A program made the translations under genes and the position numbers. Shown here piece by piece: positions 7,611 to 16,208 of a DNA stretch of 64,000 bases. This DNA comes from G963691835 sp963691835 (GTDB taxonomy: Bacteria > Pseudomonadota > Alphaproteobacteria > Thalassobaculales > Thalassobaculaceae): NCBI GenBank assembly GCA_963691835.1, contig OY829383.1, forward strand, positions 2,976,001 to 3,040,000, in the 5' to 3' direction. The notes beneath the pieces are model-generated. The model did no database searches, had not been told where the DNA came from, and saw only the letters and a program-made list of their open reading frames with translations. Every line of letters starts with the position of its first letter. Position 1 is the first letter of the stretch.

Positions 7611-8966
7611 ATGAGTGATGCCGCCGTACCCGGAGACCGTGGTCCGGTCCTCCCACCCCTGATGCGCCTTGCCGTTCCGAGTATGGTTGGGGCGGTCATG
7701 CAGTCGGGCTTGCCTGTGGTCGAGGGTTGGTGGGTCGGTACCCTGGGCGCTGAGGCCCTGGCCAGTGTCGCGCTCGTGTTCCCACTGTTCATGCTGGCCA
7801 ACATGCTGTCGGCAGGGGCGATCGGCGGTGCGGTCGCGGGTGCGACGGCACGGGCGGTCGGGGCCGAGGACCATGCCAGGGCATCCGCGGTCTTGACGGC
7901 CGCGTTCTGGCTCGGGATTGTCAGCGGGCTGCTATGGGCCGTGCTGATCTACCTCTTCGGGCGGGATCTGTTCGCGTTGCTCGGTGGCTCGGGCGAGGTC
8001 CTGGAGGGTGCCGTTCGGTATGCGAACATAACCTTCGGCGGCATCGTCCTGCTTCTTCTGTACAACTTCCTGGTCAGCGTGCTCCGGGGGGCCGGGGACA
8101 TGGCCTATCCGGCACGGGGCATTTTCATTGTTGCCGTCGTCCACTTTGCCTGCTGTGCCTTCCTTGTTCCGGTTTACGGCCTCGAAGGGGCAGCGGTGTC
8201 GCTCCTCGTCGCCTATGTGGTCGGGTGCGTCTATGTGGGTGTCCGGTTGCTGAGCCCGTACACGCCGGTCCGTCCGGTCCTCCGGCATCGCGACGGTGTC
8301 GGACCGCTGGCGGTTTTGCCGTCCGTGTTGGGTGCCGGGCTCTTGGCGTCGGTTCAGTCCGCGACAACGATCCTGATGGCCATTGGTTTGACGGGCGTCG
8401 CGGGCCGGATGGGGACGGAAGCGCTGGCCGGTTATGGCATCGGTGTGCGTCTCGAACTCCTGATGATCCCGGTCATATTTGGCTTCGGGTCCGCCACCAT
8501 CGCCATGTCGGGCAAGGCTGTCGGGGCCGGTGACCGTCCGCGCGCGATCCGGGTCGGATGGACCGGGTCGGGATTGGCGATGCTGCTCGTCGGCGTGATT
8601 GGCTTGACCGCGGCCATCTTCCCGACGTTGTGGACCAGTCTCTTCACAACCGAGCCCGGAGTGGTTGCACTTGCAGCGTGTTATCTGTTGTTCGTTGGGC
8701 CCTGCTACGGCTTCTTCGGGCTCGGGCTGGCGCTGTATTTCGCCAGCCAGGCAACCCGGACGCTGTTCTGGCCCGTGTTCGGCACACTTGTTCGTTTGAC
8801 GCTGCTGTTGATCGGTCTCTGGTGGTTTGACAACGCACTCACCGATCCGGAGACGCTGTTCGCGGTGATCGGCGGTGCGATGGTCTGCTACGGGCTGTTC
8901 GTAGCGGGAGCGTTGCGAATCGGCCCTTGGCGGCCCGGGCGGCCCGTCGGCGGGACACCGTCTTGA
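7611..8966 (+). CDS. MATE family efflux transporter
   Basis: A 451-residue integral membrane protein with twelve hydrophobic segments in two six-helix halves. The first half shows PLMRLAVPSMVGAVMQSGLPVVEGWWVGTLG, shortened versions of which recur in the second (VLGAGLLASVQSATTILMAIGL, GYGIGVRLELL). MATE pumps exchange drugs, dyes or metabolites for sodium or protons. Substrate cannot be inferred. The ATG at 7611 overlaps a GAATGAGTG context with only a weak SD. Position 39 bases after the DUF1244 gene suggests an operon. Confidence 0.87.
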   Translation: MSDAAVPGDRGPVLPPLMRLAVPSMVGAVMQSGLPVVEGWWVGTLGAEALASVALVFPLFMLANMLSAGAIGGAVAGATARAVGAEDHARASAVLTAAFWLGIVSGLLWAVLIYLFGRDLFALLGGSGEVLEGAVRYANITFGGIVLLLLYNFLVSVLRGAGDMAYPARGIFIVAVVHFACCAFLVPVYGLEGAAVSLLVAYVVGCVYVGVRLLSPYTPVRPVLRHRDGVGPLAVLPSVLGAGLLASVQSATTILMAIGLTGVAGRMGTEALAGYGIGVRLELLMIPVIFGFGSATIAMSGKAVGAGDRPRAIRVGWTGSGLAMLLVGVIGLTAAIFPTLWTSLFTTEPGVVALAACYLLFVGPCYGFFGLGLALYFASQATRTLFWPVFGTLVRLTLLLIGLWWFDNALTDPETLFAVIGGAMVCYGLFVAGALRIGPWRPGRPVGGTPS

Positions 8967-9001
8967 TCCGTCGGCTTGCGCTGGGCGCCTGAAGGGCCAA
9001 T

Positions 9002-9853
9002 ATGCGGCGGATGCAGTCAACCGATCCGAATACCGAAACCTCAACCGCTTCGACGCAAGAACCCCAACACGGGGGACGCCGCCGGATCTGGCGGCTTGTG
9101 CGGCGCTGGGTTAAGTCCGGGATCGTGGTGCTGCTGGTCTTTCTTCTTCCTTTGTTGGCGAGTATCGGGCTAAGGGCGAGTGAAGGTGTCATGCATTGGA
9201 GTGAGGCGCGGCGGGACAGCAGCGGAGTCTCCCCCCTTCCAGCAGAGCACCAGGAAGCGGTCGTACAGGTGTTCGCAGCCCGGGCATGGAGTTGGCGCGG
9301 GGCGCTTGGCGTGCATACCTGGATCGTCACCAAACCGGCGGGGGCCAACGTCTATACCCGCTGGGAGGTGATCGGTTGGGGCGTCCGCTACGGGCGTTCG
9401 GCCATCCGGGTCGGCGCGGGGATTCCCGATGGCTACTGGTTCGGCTCTCCGCCAATGCTGTTGGCCGATGTGCGCGGAGAGGCGGCTGAAGCGGCAATCG
9501 CCCAGGTCCGGGATGCAACGGCTTCCTATCCGTATGCGGATCAGTACTCGGTATGGCCCGGGCCCAACAGCAACACCTTCATCGCCCACGTCTTGCGCCT
9601 GTCGCCGGGGTTGCAGGTGGATCTGCCGCCGACGGCCATTGGTAAGGACTATCTGGTCGATGGCGGCGTTGTTGCCCGGACGCCCAGTGGTACGGGCTGG
9701 CAGGTATCGCTTGCCGGTTTGGCGGGCCTGATGGTTGCGCTGGACGAGGGGCTTGAGGTGAATTTGCTCGGCTTCACTATTGGCGTCGATTTTTTGCGGC
9801 CAGCCTTGAAGCTTCCCGGGATCGGACGGTTGGGCTTCGGTCCGGCTGTCTGA
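9002..9853 (+). CDS. DUF3750 domain protein, membrane-anchored
   Basis: A 283-residue protein with one hydrophobic segment at about residues 38-58 (SGIVVLLVFLLPLLASIGL), then an extracytoplasmic domain matching DUF3750: VFAARAWSWRGALGVHTWIV, a TRWEVIGWGV segment, and a WPGPNSNTFIAHVLR segment with Asn and His that recalls papain-like or amidase-type active sites. Function is unassigned. No neighbouring gene clarifies the role; the MATE gene ends 35 bases upstream on the same strand. Confidence 0.78.
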   Translation: MRRMQSTDPNTETSTASTQEPQHGGRRRIWRLVRRWVKSGIVVLLVFLLPLLASIGLRASEGVMHWSEARRDSSGVSPLPAEHQEAVVQVFAARAWSWRGALGVHTWIVTKPAGANVYTRWEVIGWGVRYGRSAIRVGAGIPDGYWFGSPPMLLADVRGEAAEAAIAQVRDATASYPYADQYSVWPGPNSNTFIAHVLRLSPGLQVDLPPTAIGKDYLVDGGVVARTPSGTGWQVSLAGLAGLMVALDEGLEVNLLGFTIGVDFLRPALKLPGIGRLGFGPAV

Positions 9854-9865
9854 CGGATATCGGCG

Positions 9866-10387
9866 TTAGGGGGCCATCACCCCGAACTGCCAGAGACCGA
9901 TCAGCCCGAGGATGACCAGGAACGCCACGATCACGCCACCGAGCATCATTCGCTGGGTGCGCACACGGCGATCTTCGGCATCCTGAAGGCTTTCGATGCG
10001 GGTGATTCGTTCAGCCTCGATCCCGGTCATGATCCGGAGAAGCATGTCCATTTCGGTGGCGGCGATCTCATCGAACGAGAAACCCGCCTGTCCGCCTTCC
10101 AGGCGCATCAGTTGGGCCTGGAACCGCATGCTGACCGCCTGGCTGCGCCCCCGCCAGATAAGCTGACCGGTCATCATGTCGCCGATCTGGACGGACGGAT
10201 CTTCGACTTTGGCCCTGAACCCGCCGAGCGACAGGTCGAACACGGGCAATTCCGTCTCACCCATCAGGGCAACCGTATCGTCGGCGGGGAGACGGAAGGT
10301 GCGCCGTCGCTCGTTCACGACCCGAGCGGTCAAACCAATCTTCTCGGGTTTGAGAGTATCCGGTTCGACCGCATTGTTTGCAGCCAC
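9866..10387 (-). CDS. PilZ domain protein with C-terminal membrane anchor
   Basis: A 173-residue predicted c-di-GMP receptor. The PilZ signature is complete: RRRTFR (residues 27-32, the RxxxR site) and DLSLGGF (51-57, the D/NxSxxG site). A helical linker follows, then a single C-terminal transmembrane segment (about 150-170, LGGVIVAFLVILGLIGLW) that would hold the domain at the cytoplasmic face. The GTG at 10387 was chosen because GGAGGA lies 7-8 bases upstream; an open frame reaching 10696 overlaps the upstream gene. It starts 47 bases after the ImuA-like gene on the same strand. Confidence 0.85.
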   Translation of the reverse strand: MAANNAVEPDTLKPEKIGLTARVVNERRRTFRLPADDTVALMGETELPVFDLSLGGFRAKVEDPSVQIGDMMTGQLIWRGRSQAVSMRFQAQLMRLEGGQAGFSFDEIAATEMDMLLRIMTGIEAERITRIESLQDAEDRRVRTQRMMLGGVIVAFLVILGLIGLWQFGVMAP

Positions 10388-10433
10388 GATCCCGTCTCCT
10401 CCGCAAAATGCATAGGTTGGCAGTTGCGCCCAA

Positions 10434-11540
10434 TTACGCCACGCGACGGCCCGTTTCGGCAACCTTGGATGCGGGCTGTGCGGAGGGAATGGTATTTCGC
10501 CCCGGCTGCGGCGGGGTGTGAGACGGAGAATTCTCCCGGTATACTGGCTGGTTAAGGAGCGTGAAGCACCCACCGCTGTTTGCGTCATCGGTGCCTGTCC
10601 ACAAGACCGGCCACGCCCCGGGGCGTCCCCCGCGCGCCCGCTCCAGCGCGACGTGCCAGCGTGGACGCCAGTCCAGCAGGTCTTCCCGGCTCTCACCAGT
10701 CATCAGCGGGGATGCCGCCGGTAAAGACGCGACCCGCCACCGTGTTTCCAGATAGGCGCCAAGACCGGCCATGCCTTGACGGCCCGCCTCGGAAGAGGCG
10801 GTGTTTCTATCCGCCTCAAGGGTTTCCGGTGTCAGCACAAGACCTGTCACTCCGCCTGCTTCCGCGGCGAGTTGCAGTCTGCGCGTGGCCACGGACAAGG
10901 CATCGGCACCGCCGCGCCCGCCTCCCTTCACGCCCGGGCTGCCGGCGGCGGCCACCTCGACCACCACACAACCCAAGCCCGGGCAGCGAAGCGCCTCCTC
11001 GGCGATGTCCAGACGGGCCTGATCGTCGGGCGCGTCAACCCAGATGACGTTATGAGCCGGAAGACCGAGCCGAGCCAGGCCGAGACCGTAGGGTGCGCCG
11101 CCCGCCGCCGGCTCCTGCCTGGGGCACCACAGGACCTGCCTGCGCGCATCCGGTCCGTCGGCCAGAAGGCGGCAGACCAGGGCGGCGGTGAAGCCGATGG
11201 GGGCGGCATCGGTCACCTCCGGCACCCGAAGGGCGGTCCTTGAGGACCTCCCATGGCCTTTGAGATGCGGGGGGTGATGGGCCGGTTGATGATGGCTTGG
11301 GGGGTGATGTCCGCCGACAATCTGATGCACCCGTCCCCGGGCGAGGCCACGACCGGCCAGATGTTCCTCGATCTCTGGGATGCCGAGGGGGACGCAGAGA
11401 TCCTCCCCCATGGCCGACCCTCCGGCGCCGCCGCCCCGCTCAAGCCGTTGAATGGTGGCGCGCAGAGTGTCGAGGTTGGTACCGGAGGTGATGCCTGGTG
11501 TGATGCCGGGGCTTCCGGATGCGCCGCGCGTCTGCCCCAT
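10434..11540 (-). CDS. ImuA-like protein (RecA-related, mutasome family)
   Basis: ImuA proteins work with ImuB and DnaE2 in SOS-induced translesion synthesis. Support here is LDTLRATIQRLE near residue 23, then VPLGIPEIEEHLAGRGLARGRVHQIVGG (split reading: PLG...EIEEHL, GLARGRVHQI), followed by ALVCRLLADG, VLWCPRQEP, IAEEALRCPGLGCVVVEV, RRLQLAAEAGG and a C-terminal WRPRWHVALERARGGRPGAWPVLW. No proper Walker A is visible, as is common in this family. The product is 368 residues. The SD AGGAGG ends only two bases before the ATG at 11540, so the start is uncertain; the frame stays open to 12146 but overlaps the thioesterase gene. imuB and dnaE2, usually adjacent, are absent. Confidence 0.7.
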   Translation of the reverse strand: MGQTRGASGSPGITPGITSGTNLDTLRATIQRLERGGGAGGSAMGEDLCVPLGIPEIEEHLAGRGLARGRVHQIVGGHHPPSHHQPAHHPPHLKGHGRSSRTALRVPEVTDAAPIGFTAALVCRLLADGPDARRQVLWCPRQEPAAGGAPYGLGLARLGLPAHNVIWVDAPDDQARLDIAEEALRCPGLGCVVVEVAAAGSPGVKGGGRGGADALSVATRRLQLAAEAGGVTGLVLTPETLEADRNTASSEAGRQGMAGLGAYLETRWRVASLPAASPLMTGESREDLLDWRPRWHVALERARGGRPGAWPVLWTGTDDANSGGCFTLLNQPVYRENSPSHTPPQPGRNTIPSAQPASKVAETGRRVA

Positions 11541-11636
11541 GTCCTCCTTCCTCTGATACTGGCCTTGTGGGGACGGGCCGGGTACGATCCGGCGTGATCT
11601 CAAATGTTCGCTTTTTGTTCTAAATGAGGGCTTTCC

Positions 11637-12101
11637 ATGAGTCAACCCGACCCGGAAACCGGCAATGCCGGACCCCCGCCGATGCCGCCCTCGCTTGAGG
11701 AGATGGTCGGTTTCAACCAGGCCCTCGGTGTTCATCTGACCGAATGGCGGGACGGGCACGCGACCATGTCGCTCGACCTGAAACCCATGCTGCTGAACTG
11801 GAGCGGCACGGCCCACGGTGGTGTCCTGGCGACCCTGATCGACGCCGCCTGCGGCTTCTGCGGCGTCTGGGTGCCGGAAGGCCAACCGGTCAAGAAGGCG
11901 ATCACCTTGACGATGACCACCAACTTCCTGGCCCAGTGCAACAGCGGCCGCATCACCGTGACCGCCGTGCGCAAGGGCGGGGGCAAGCGGATCTTCTTCG
12001 CCTCGGCCGAGTTGCGGGATGCAGAGGGCACTTTGCTGGCGATGGGGGAGGGCTCCTACCGCATCCGGGAGAGCGATCCGTTTGGAACCCCGAAAGCCTG
12101 A
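11637..12101 (+). CDS. PaaI family acyl-CoA thioesterase (hotdog fold)
   Basis: A 154-residue hotdog protein that hydrolyses acyl- or aryl-CoA thioesters. The signature NWSGTAHGGVLATLIDAACGF (about residues 57-77) carries the HGG loop and catalytic Asp region; TMTTNFLAQCNSGRITVTAVRKGGGKRIF is the second strand block. The N-terminus is Pro-rich (NAGPPPMPPSLEEM). It stands alone, divergent from the ImuA-like gene, with the tRNA-Leu gene 84 bases downstream. Substrate is unknown. Confidence 0.85.
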   Translation: MSQPDPETGNAGPPPMPPSLEEMVGFNQALGVHLTEWRDGHATMSLDLKPMLLNWSGTAHGGVLATLIDAACGFCGVWVPEGQPVKKAITLTMTTNFLAQCNSGRITVTAVRKGGGKRIFFASAELRDAEGTLLAMGEGSYRIRESDPFGTPKA

Positions 12102-12121
12102 CGATAGGGCGCGCAATTCGG

Positions 12122-12151
12122 TTGACACCGTACCGCCCCCAGCCATAGAAC
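12122..12151 (+). promoter_or_regulatory. Promoter of tRNA-Leu
   Basis: TTGACA (12122-12127), an 18-base spacer and TAGAAC (12146-12151), about 34 bases before the tRNA 5' end. Confidence 0.55.
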
Positions 12152-12185
12152 ATCGCTCCTTGTCCGAGGGTCCATCCCTCGCGGC

Positions 12186-12272
12186 GCCCAGGTGGCGGAA
12201 TTGGTAGACGCGCTAGCTTCAGGTGCTAGTGGCCGTATGGTCGTGGAAGTTCGAGTCTTCTCCTGGGCACCA
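12186..12272 (+). tRNA. tRNA-Leu (anticodon CAG)
   Basis: A complete cloverleaf with a long variable arm. Acceptor GCCCAGG pairs with CCTGGGC; D-arm GGCGGAATTGGTAGAC; anticodon stem CTAGC/GCTAG around TTCAGGT (CAG at 12220-12222); T-arm ends in TTCGAGTC. CCA is encoded at 12270-12272. An AT-rich region begins just downstream. Confidence 0.95.
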
Positions 12273-12602
12273 CTCTCTCCCCGAGACACGCACTAGATCG
12301 CTGAAATGCGAGCATTTTGTTTGTAAATAGGGCAAAACATACCCTGGCATATCATGTTCTAGATAATAATATCATTAGATCGTCTATTTACGTACATTTG
12401 ACCGTGAGTAGTGACATAACGAGAACTAAAGCGAAAAGAACTTGGGTATCTCTAAATAAGCGCTTTCACTAGATTGCCAGGAGCGCTCGTCTCACTTTTC
12501 GATGATGATTCAATCTAAGCCTCACGAGCATTTTTTTGCTCACTCAACCAAAATATGTGTATCATGTCGCTTTGAATGTTTTCGGTTCGGCGGGGGGCGA
12601 CG

Positions 12603-13136
12603 ATGGCTCGTAGTGCGCAAAATGAGGAAACTGATATCAGCAAAAAGATTCAGGATCTAAGTGTTGATATAAAGGACATTAAGAACAAAATGAGAATATA
12701 TATCGGTGTTTCAGTAAGCATAGTTTTACTGGCAGCGCCTATACTATACAATCATATGGATGACCATAAAACAAGAATAATTCGGATAGAGTCAAATGAG
12801 ATATATAAATCGGGCGCTCTAGATGAAAAAATCGAAGCACGATTAGTTAAGAACAATAACAAAATACAAGAGCGCTCTGACAGCAAAATAAATTCAACAG
12901 TAGGATTCCTTCGAGACCGTATACAATCAACAAGCAATCGGATTGATCATTTGTTTGTGAGGGAGCATATAAGTAAGGAGATCCATGCTGAATCTCACAG
13001 TCATTGGATATTTAAATCAAAAGAAGAAATGGGTAGGCGCTATAATGGAAAAGAGTTCAGTTACGTTAATATAAATAAAATATCAGACGATAATACATTC
13101 GACAGCACCAATTTGAATACTGTTTCTGGTATATAA
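12603..13136 (+). CDS. Hypothetical membrane-anchored coiled-coil protein (N-terminal part of an interrupted frame)
   Basis: 177 residues, unrecognised. A charged N-terminus with heptad-like spacing (ISKKIQDLSVDIKDIKNKM) is followed by one transmembrane segment (about residues 32-50, IYIGVSVSIVLLAAPIL) and a long charged helical region (LDEKIEARLVKNNNKIQERSD). The ATG at 12603 follows GGGGGGCGACG; an in-frame ATG at 12576 is possible. The frame ends at TAA 13134-13136, but the same frame continues open to 13844. AT-rich codon use is unlike that of its neighbours and suggests transfer. Confidence 0.55.
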   Translation: MARSAQNEETDISKKIQDLSVDIKDIKNKMRIYIGVSVSIVLLAAPILYNHMDDHKTRIIRIESNEIYKSGALDEKIEARLVKNNNKIQERSDSKINSTVGFLRDRIQSTSNRIDHLFVREHISKEIHAESHSHWIFKSKEEMGRRYNGKEFSYVNINKISDDNTFDSTNLNTVSGI

Positions 13137-13235
13137 TTAGGATTAGAAGTTATCGAATTTATTCAAGACTGTGAGCCATTTACCCCAAGAGAGAATCTTT
13201 CTCCGTGTGATCTCGTAAAAATAACGGTTCATGGA

Positions 13236-13844
13236 GTGGAAACAGGGTCTCTAAATTTTGATAATATTGAGATTCCTGGTATCAGTGCGATACCACTAAA
13301 CAATACTGAATCTGGCCAAAAAATTGGGAAAACAGTAAGCATAAACGGACCATTCCCAGTTCGAAATGGAGGGATAAGACTTGATTTTACGATTGAAAGG
13401 CGTCCTCCTGACACTAAAACTAGCTCATGCTCTAAAACTGTTTCGGTAGAGGCGGAGAATATTCGCCCAGACCTACCTTACAAGCATAAAATGGCCGTAA
13501 TCATAAAAAAGACCGACCCAGGATTATCTATTGCGGATGAAAAAGAGGTTGTAGAACTGTGTAGAATTGGCGGAATTTTGTTGATCGATCTGTCTGCGGA
13601 GCCAATTGCGAAAGATGAATCGAATGTGGTTAGCCTGGAGGAGAATAAATACTGGGCACACCGCCATATATTATACGTTTTGAATGATCCAGTACACAGA
13701 ATGATATATGATCATTTGAGGCGGGCGGGTTATTCAAGATTTAGATCTTTAATTGTGTCGCAAGCTAATAATGACCATGCAGTCGAAACAATCAGAAAAC
13801 TTGGAGAAAAGTTGGTGGATGAATTTGTGTCCGAAAAAGAGTAG
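13236..13844 (+). CDS. Hypothetical protein (C-terminal part of the interrupted frame)
   Basis: 202 residues if started at the GTG 13236, but the same frame is open from 13137, straight after the TAA of the upstream ORF, so this is probably the distal part of a single 413-codon gene. There is no SD before the GTG. The visible content looks like a beta-rich segment (ISINGPFPVRNGGIRLDF type strands) followed by a helical C-terminus (VETIRKLGEKLVDEFVSEKE). It contains Lys/Glu-rich soluble sequence and no transmembrane segment. I do not recognise the family. Alternatives are a pseudogene, two separate genes, or stop-codon readthrough. Confidence 0.45.
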   Translation: METGSLNFDNIEIPGISAIPLNNTESGQKIGKTVSINGPFPVRNGGIRLDFTIERRPPDTKTSSCSKTVSVEAENIRPDLPYKHKMAVIIKKTDPGLSIADEKEVVELCRIGGILLIDLSAEPIAKDESNVVSLEENKYWAHRHILYVLNDPVHRMIYDHLRRAGYSRFRSLIVSQANNDHAVETIRKLGEKLVDEFVSEKE

Positions 13845-14014
13845 TATCTATATTTCGGATCAAGCGCTGTTCTCAAATACAGTTTGATATCGATTCCCAC
13901 AAGACTGATCATGCTAATTGATCTTATCTCATTCAAGTAACGTATAGTGATGCACTAAATTTGGCGCAGGTTCGTTGCGGTGTAAAACTGTTCCTTAACT
14001 TCAGCCGCTACGCC

Positions 14015-15046
14015 TCACAGTATCGGCGCACCACTCTTCAAACGGTCATAGTCCTTCTGGGCCATCATCGCGGCGACGTCGGCGACGGTGAGGGTAGGGG
14101 ACCAATCTAGGTCTTGTTTGGCCTTGGAGGCGTCTCCGATCAGGGTGCTGACTTCCGTTGGGCGGTAGTGCGCGGGGTCGATCTTCAAGACGCATTTGCC
14201 GGTGTTGCGGTCGAAGGCGACTTCGTCTGCTCCTTCACCCTCGAATTCGATTGTCATGCCCAACGCCTCGGCGGCGTGTAGGAAGAACTGGCGGACGCTG
14301 ATGATGGTGCCGCTTGCCAGCACGAAATCGTCGGCGGCATCGCGGGACATCATCCGGTGCATGCCCCGGCAGTAGTCCTCTGCATAGCCCCAATCCCGCT
14401 GAGCCTCGATGTTGCCGAGGGTGAGCGGTTTGTCATCGCCGTGCGCGATGCGGGCGAGGTTGATGGTGATCCGCCGGGTCACAAACTCAGCACCGCGCAG
14501 CGGGGACTCGTGATTGAACAGGATGCCGTTGCAGCAAAACATGCCGTGCGCCTCGCGGTAGTTCGTCGTCGCGAGGTGGGCCGCTACCTTAGAAACCGCG
14601 TACGGGCTCTGGGGAGAGAAGCGGGATCTCTCTGTGCAACTGTCGGTGCCGGTGCCGCCGAACATCTCGGAGGTGGACGCCTGATAGAGACGGATCTCCG
14701 GGTTGATGATGCGGATCGCCTCCAGCAGGTGGTAGACCGCGATCGTATTGACTTCCATGGTAAAAATCGGCTGGCTGAATGAGGCACCGACGAAGCTCTG
14801 GGCCGCGAGGTTGTAGATCTCGTCGGGCTGGTGGTCTTTTAGCACCGACAGGATGCTGCCGAACTCAAGCATCTCGATGCTGGCGAGTTTCACCTGATCG
14901 GCAATGCCCAACTCGTGCAGCCGCCACGTGTTGATGCTGGCCGAGCGCCGCTGGGTGCCGACGACCCGATAGCCTTCGGACAAGAGATGGCGGGCGAGAT
15001 AGGCACCGTCCTGGCCGGTAATGCCGGTGATCAGCGCGGTTCTCAT
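14015..15046 (-). CDS. gmd: GDP-mannose 4,6-dehydratase
   Basis: Converts GDP-D-mannose to GDP-4-keto-6-deoxymannose, precursor of GDP-fucose, GDP-rhamnose or GDP-perosamine for surface glycans. This 343-residue short-chain dehydrogenase-fold enzyme shows ALITGITGQDGAYLARHLL (NADP site), the substrate loop GTQRRSASINTWRL, YQASTSEMFGG, the catalytic YAVSK (about residues 150-154) and NHESPLRG. The start overlaps the stop of the upstream glycosyltransferase by four bases (ATGA), so they form an operon. No GDP-fucose synthase, epimerase or aminotransferase follows in the window; the frame ends at the AT-rich insert. Confidence 0.93.
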   Translation of the reverse strand: MRTALITGITGQDGAYLARHLLSEGYRVVGTQRRSASINTWRLHELGIADQVKLASIEMLEFGSILSVLKDHQPDEIYNLAAQSFVGASFSQPIFTMEVNTIAVYHLLEAIRIINPEIRLYQASTSEMFGGTGTDSCTERSRFSPQSPYAVSKVAAHLATTNYREAHGMFCCNGILFNHESPLRGAEFVTRRITINLARIAHGDDKPLTLGNIEAQRDWGYAEDYCRGMHRMMSRDAADDFVLASGTIISVRQFFLHAAEALGMTIEFEGEGADEVAFDRNTGKCVLKIDPAHYRPTEVSTLIGDASKAKQDLDWSPTLTVADVAAMMAQKDYDRLKSGAPIL

Positions 15047-15792
15047 CCGTCGGCCACCGTGCCTTCAGGGCCGTCTTCGGTCTTGGACTGACCCTTGTAG
15101 TGGTTCATGTAGGCGGACAGGCAGCTTTCGGAAAAGGGATCAAGGGTGGTTAGCGTGGCCGAGAGGTCCCTTGTCTTGATCTTGCCCTGTGCCTCGAAGA
15201 CGGTGCGGGTGACGTCAAAGACCTCGCAGTCGTGCCAGGCGTTCAACTTGAACACCTCCCCGGACAGATAAATCCGCTCCATCGTCTCAAAGAACGCTTT
15301 TGCCTCCGGATGGCGGAGGTCGAAGCAGAGAAACCCCGTCTCGCTGTGCATTCCTTTCCGGCCAAGATAGACGGCGAAAACGTCGGACATCAGGTTCGGC
15401 AAAAAGTCTCGGGGAACATCCGCGTGGGTGACCACATCCCCATCGATCCAAACAAGGTAGTCCGTGTCGAGGGTCCGCACCGCCGCGAACATTGCGAACA
15501 TCTTGTGGGAGAAACGGACGGCGTCGAAGTTGTAGTTGTAGCCATCCTCGGTGTGGCCGTTCGCCATCGGTTGCTGCTTGTAATGCTGTTTGAACGTGAC
15601 GAGGCGGGGGGACGCCTCGTTGAGGTCGATGCCGGATATGCGGGGGGTCTCCTCAACTGAGAAGCCCTCGGTATAGATCACGAGCGACACATCATCCGGC
15701 CAGTGTGCCCCGAAACTGGCCATCGCCGTCCGTCCATACTGCTCCAATCCCTTCTTGTTGAAGGTCGTGATCGCGGTGACGCGTTTTGCCAT
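15043..15792 (-). CDS. Putative glycosyltransferase (GT-A type)
   Basis: 249 residues. It opens with an N-terminal beta-alpha unit (AITTFNKKGLEQYGRTAMASF) and has a likely metal/nucleotide-sugar motif LVWIDGDVVTHADVP (about residues 114-128), typical of GT-A transferases. ETGFLCFDLRHPEAKAFF and WHDCEVFD resemble the acceptor-side segments of small polysaccharide transferases. There is no signal peptide or membrane segment. It is translationally coupled to gmd, so it probably uses the 6-deoxyhexose made by that pathway, but the donor and acceptor are inferred only from context. Confidence 0.65.
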   Translation of the reverse strand: MAKRVTAITTFNKKGLEQYGRTAMASFGAHWPDDVSLVIYTEGFSVEETPRISGIDLNEASPRLVTFKQHYKQQPMANGHTEDGYNYNFDAVRFSHKMFAMFAAVRTLDTDYLVWIDGDVVTHADVPRDFLPNLMSDVFAVYLGRKGMHSETGFLCFDLRHPEAKAFFETMERIYLSGEVFKLNAWHDCEVFDVTRTVFEAQGKIKTRDLSATLTTLDPFSESCLSAYMNHYKGQSKTEDGPEGTVADG

Positions 15793-16208
15793 CGAGGCGT
15801 TTCCCTAACGTGGCGTCCTGTCTTCGGCCCGGAACCGAGCCGCCTCGGCCGGAACTGAAACTCGTGGGTCGTTTTCTTCCATTTCTGCGATCGACAGGCA
15901 AGCAAGGGTAACTCTAGATCGCACCGAGACCGCAGACAGAAAGCCTGTAAACGCCTTCGCAGCGCTTCTGCTCAGGGATGTTGCGGAGGCGTGCATCAAT
16001 ACAGACGGCTTGCGGCTCAAGAACGTGCTTCTTCTGCCGGTCCATCATCGAAGGGTTCGGGATGACTACTCAGGGGCAAGGTACCGTGTGACGGGGGATC
16101 AACACGCCAATGTTCGCATGATCATAGTCCCGTCCGGGTTTCGAGACGGCCAGAGGGCGTGCTATCGAAACTTTGAGACGACTGGCGACGGCAGGCTGTG
16201 AGCAATCG
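15793..16208. other. 416-base gap between divergent glycan genes
   Basis: GC-rich. It contains only short open frames with no family resemblance and no visible SD. It must hold the divergent promoters of the glycosyltransferase-gmd operon and the oxygenase-FkbM operon, but I see no convincing -35/-10 pair. Confidence 0.4.

Larger units (their letters stand above)
12273..14014. other. AT-rich insert between tRNA-Leu and gmd
   Basis: Base composition changes abruptly: within about 30 bases of the tRNA the DNA becomes AT-rich with runs such as ATAATAATATCATTAG, and it returns to GC-rich at about 13990, inside the gmd 3' flank. Codon use also changes (AAA, ATA, AAT, TTA frequent). The first 330 bases (12273-12602) hold no ORF; they contain a hairpin-like GAGCATTTTTTTGCTC near 12520. 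The last 170 bases (13845-14014) hold nothing recognisable. No integrase, transposase or copy of the tRNA 3' end was found at the right side, so this looks like acquired DNA without visible mobility genes. Confidence 0.7.

Noticed and set aside
11541..12146. 202-codon N-terminal extension of the ImuA-like frame
   Set aside because: It runs antisense through the whole PaaI thioesterase gene, which has a strong hotdog signature on the other strand.
12273..14014. Prophage or integrative element at tRNA-Leu
   Set aside because: No integrase, excisionase, phage gene or duplicated tRNA end is visible, so only an acquired insert is claimed.
15805..16020. 71-codon minus-strand frame in the 416-base intergenic region
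   Set aside because: No SD, no conserved motif, GC-driven open frame.
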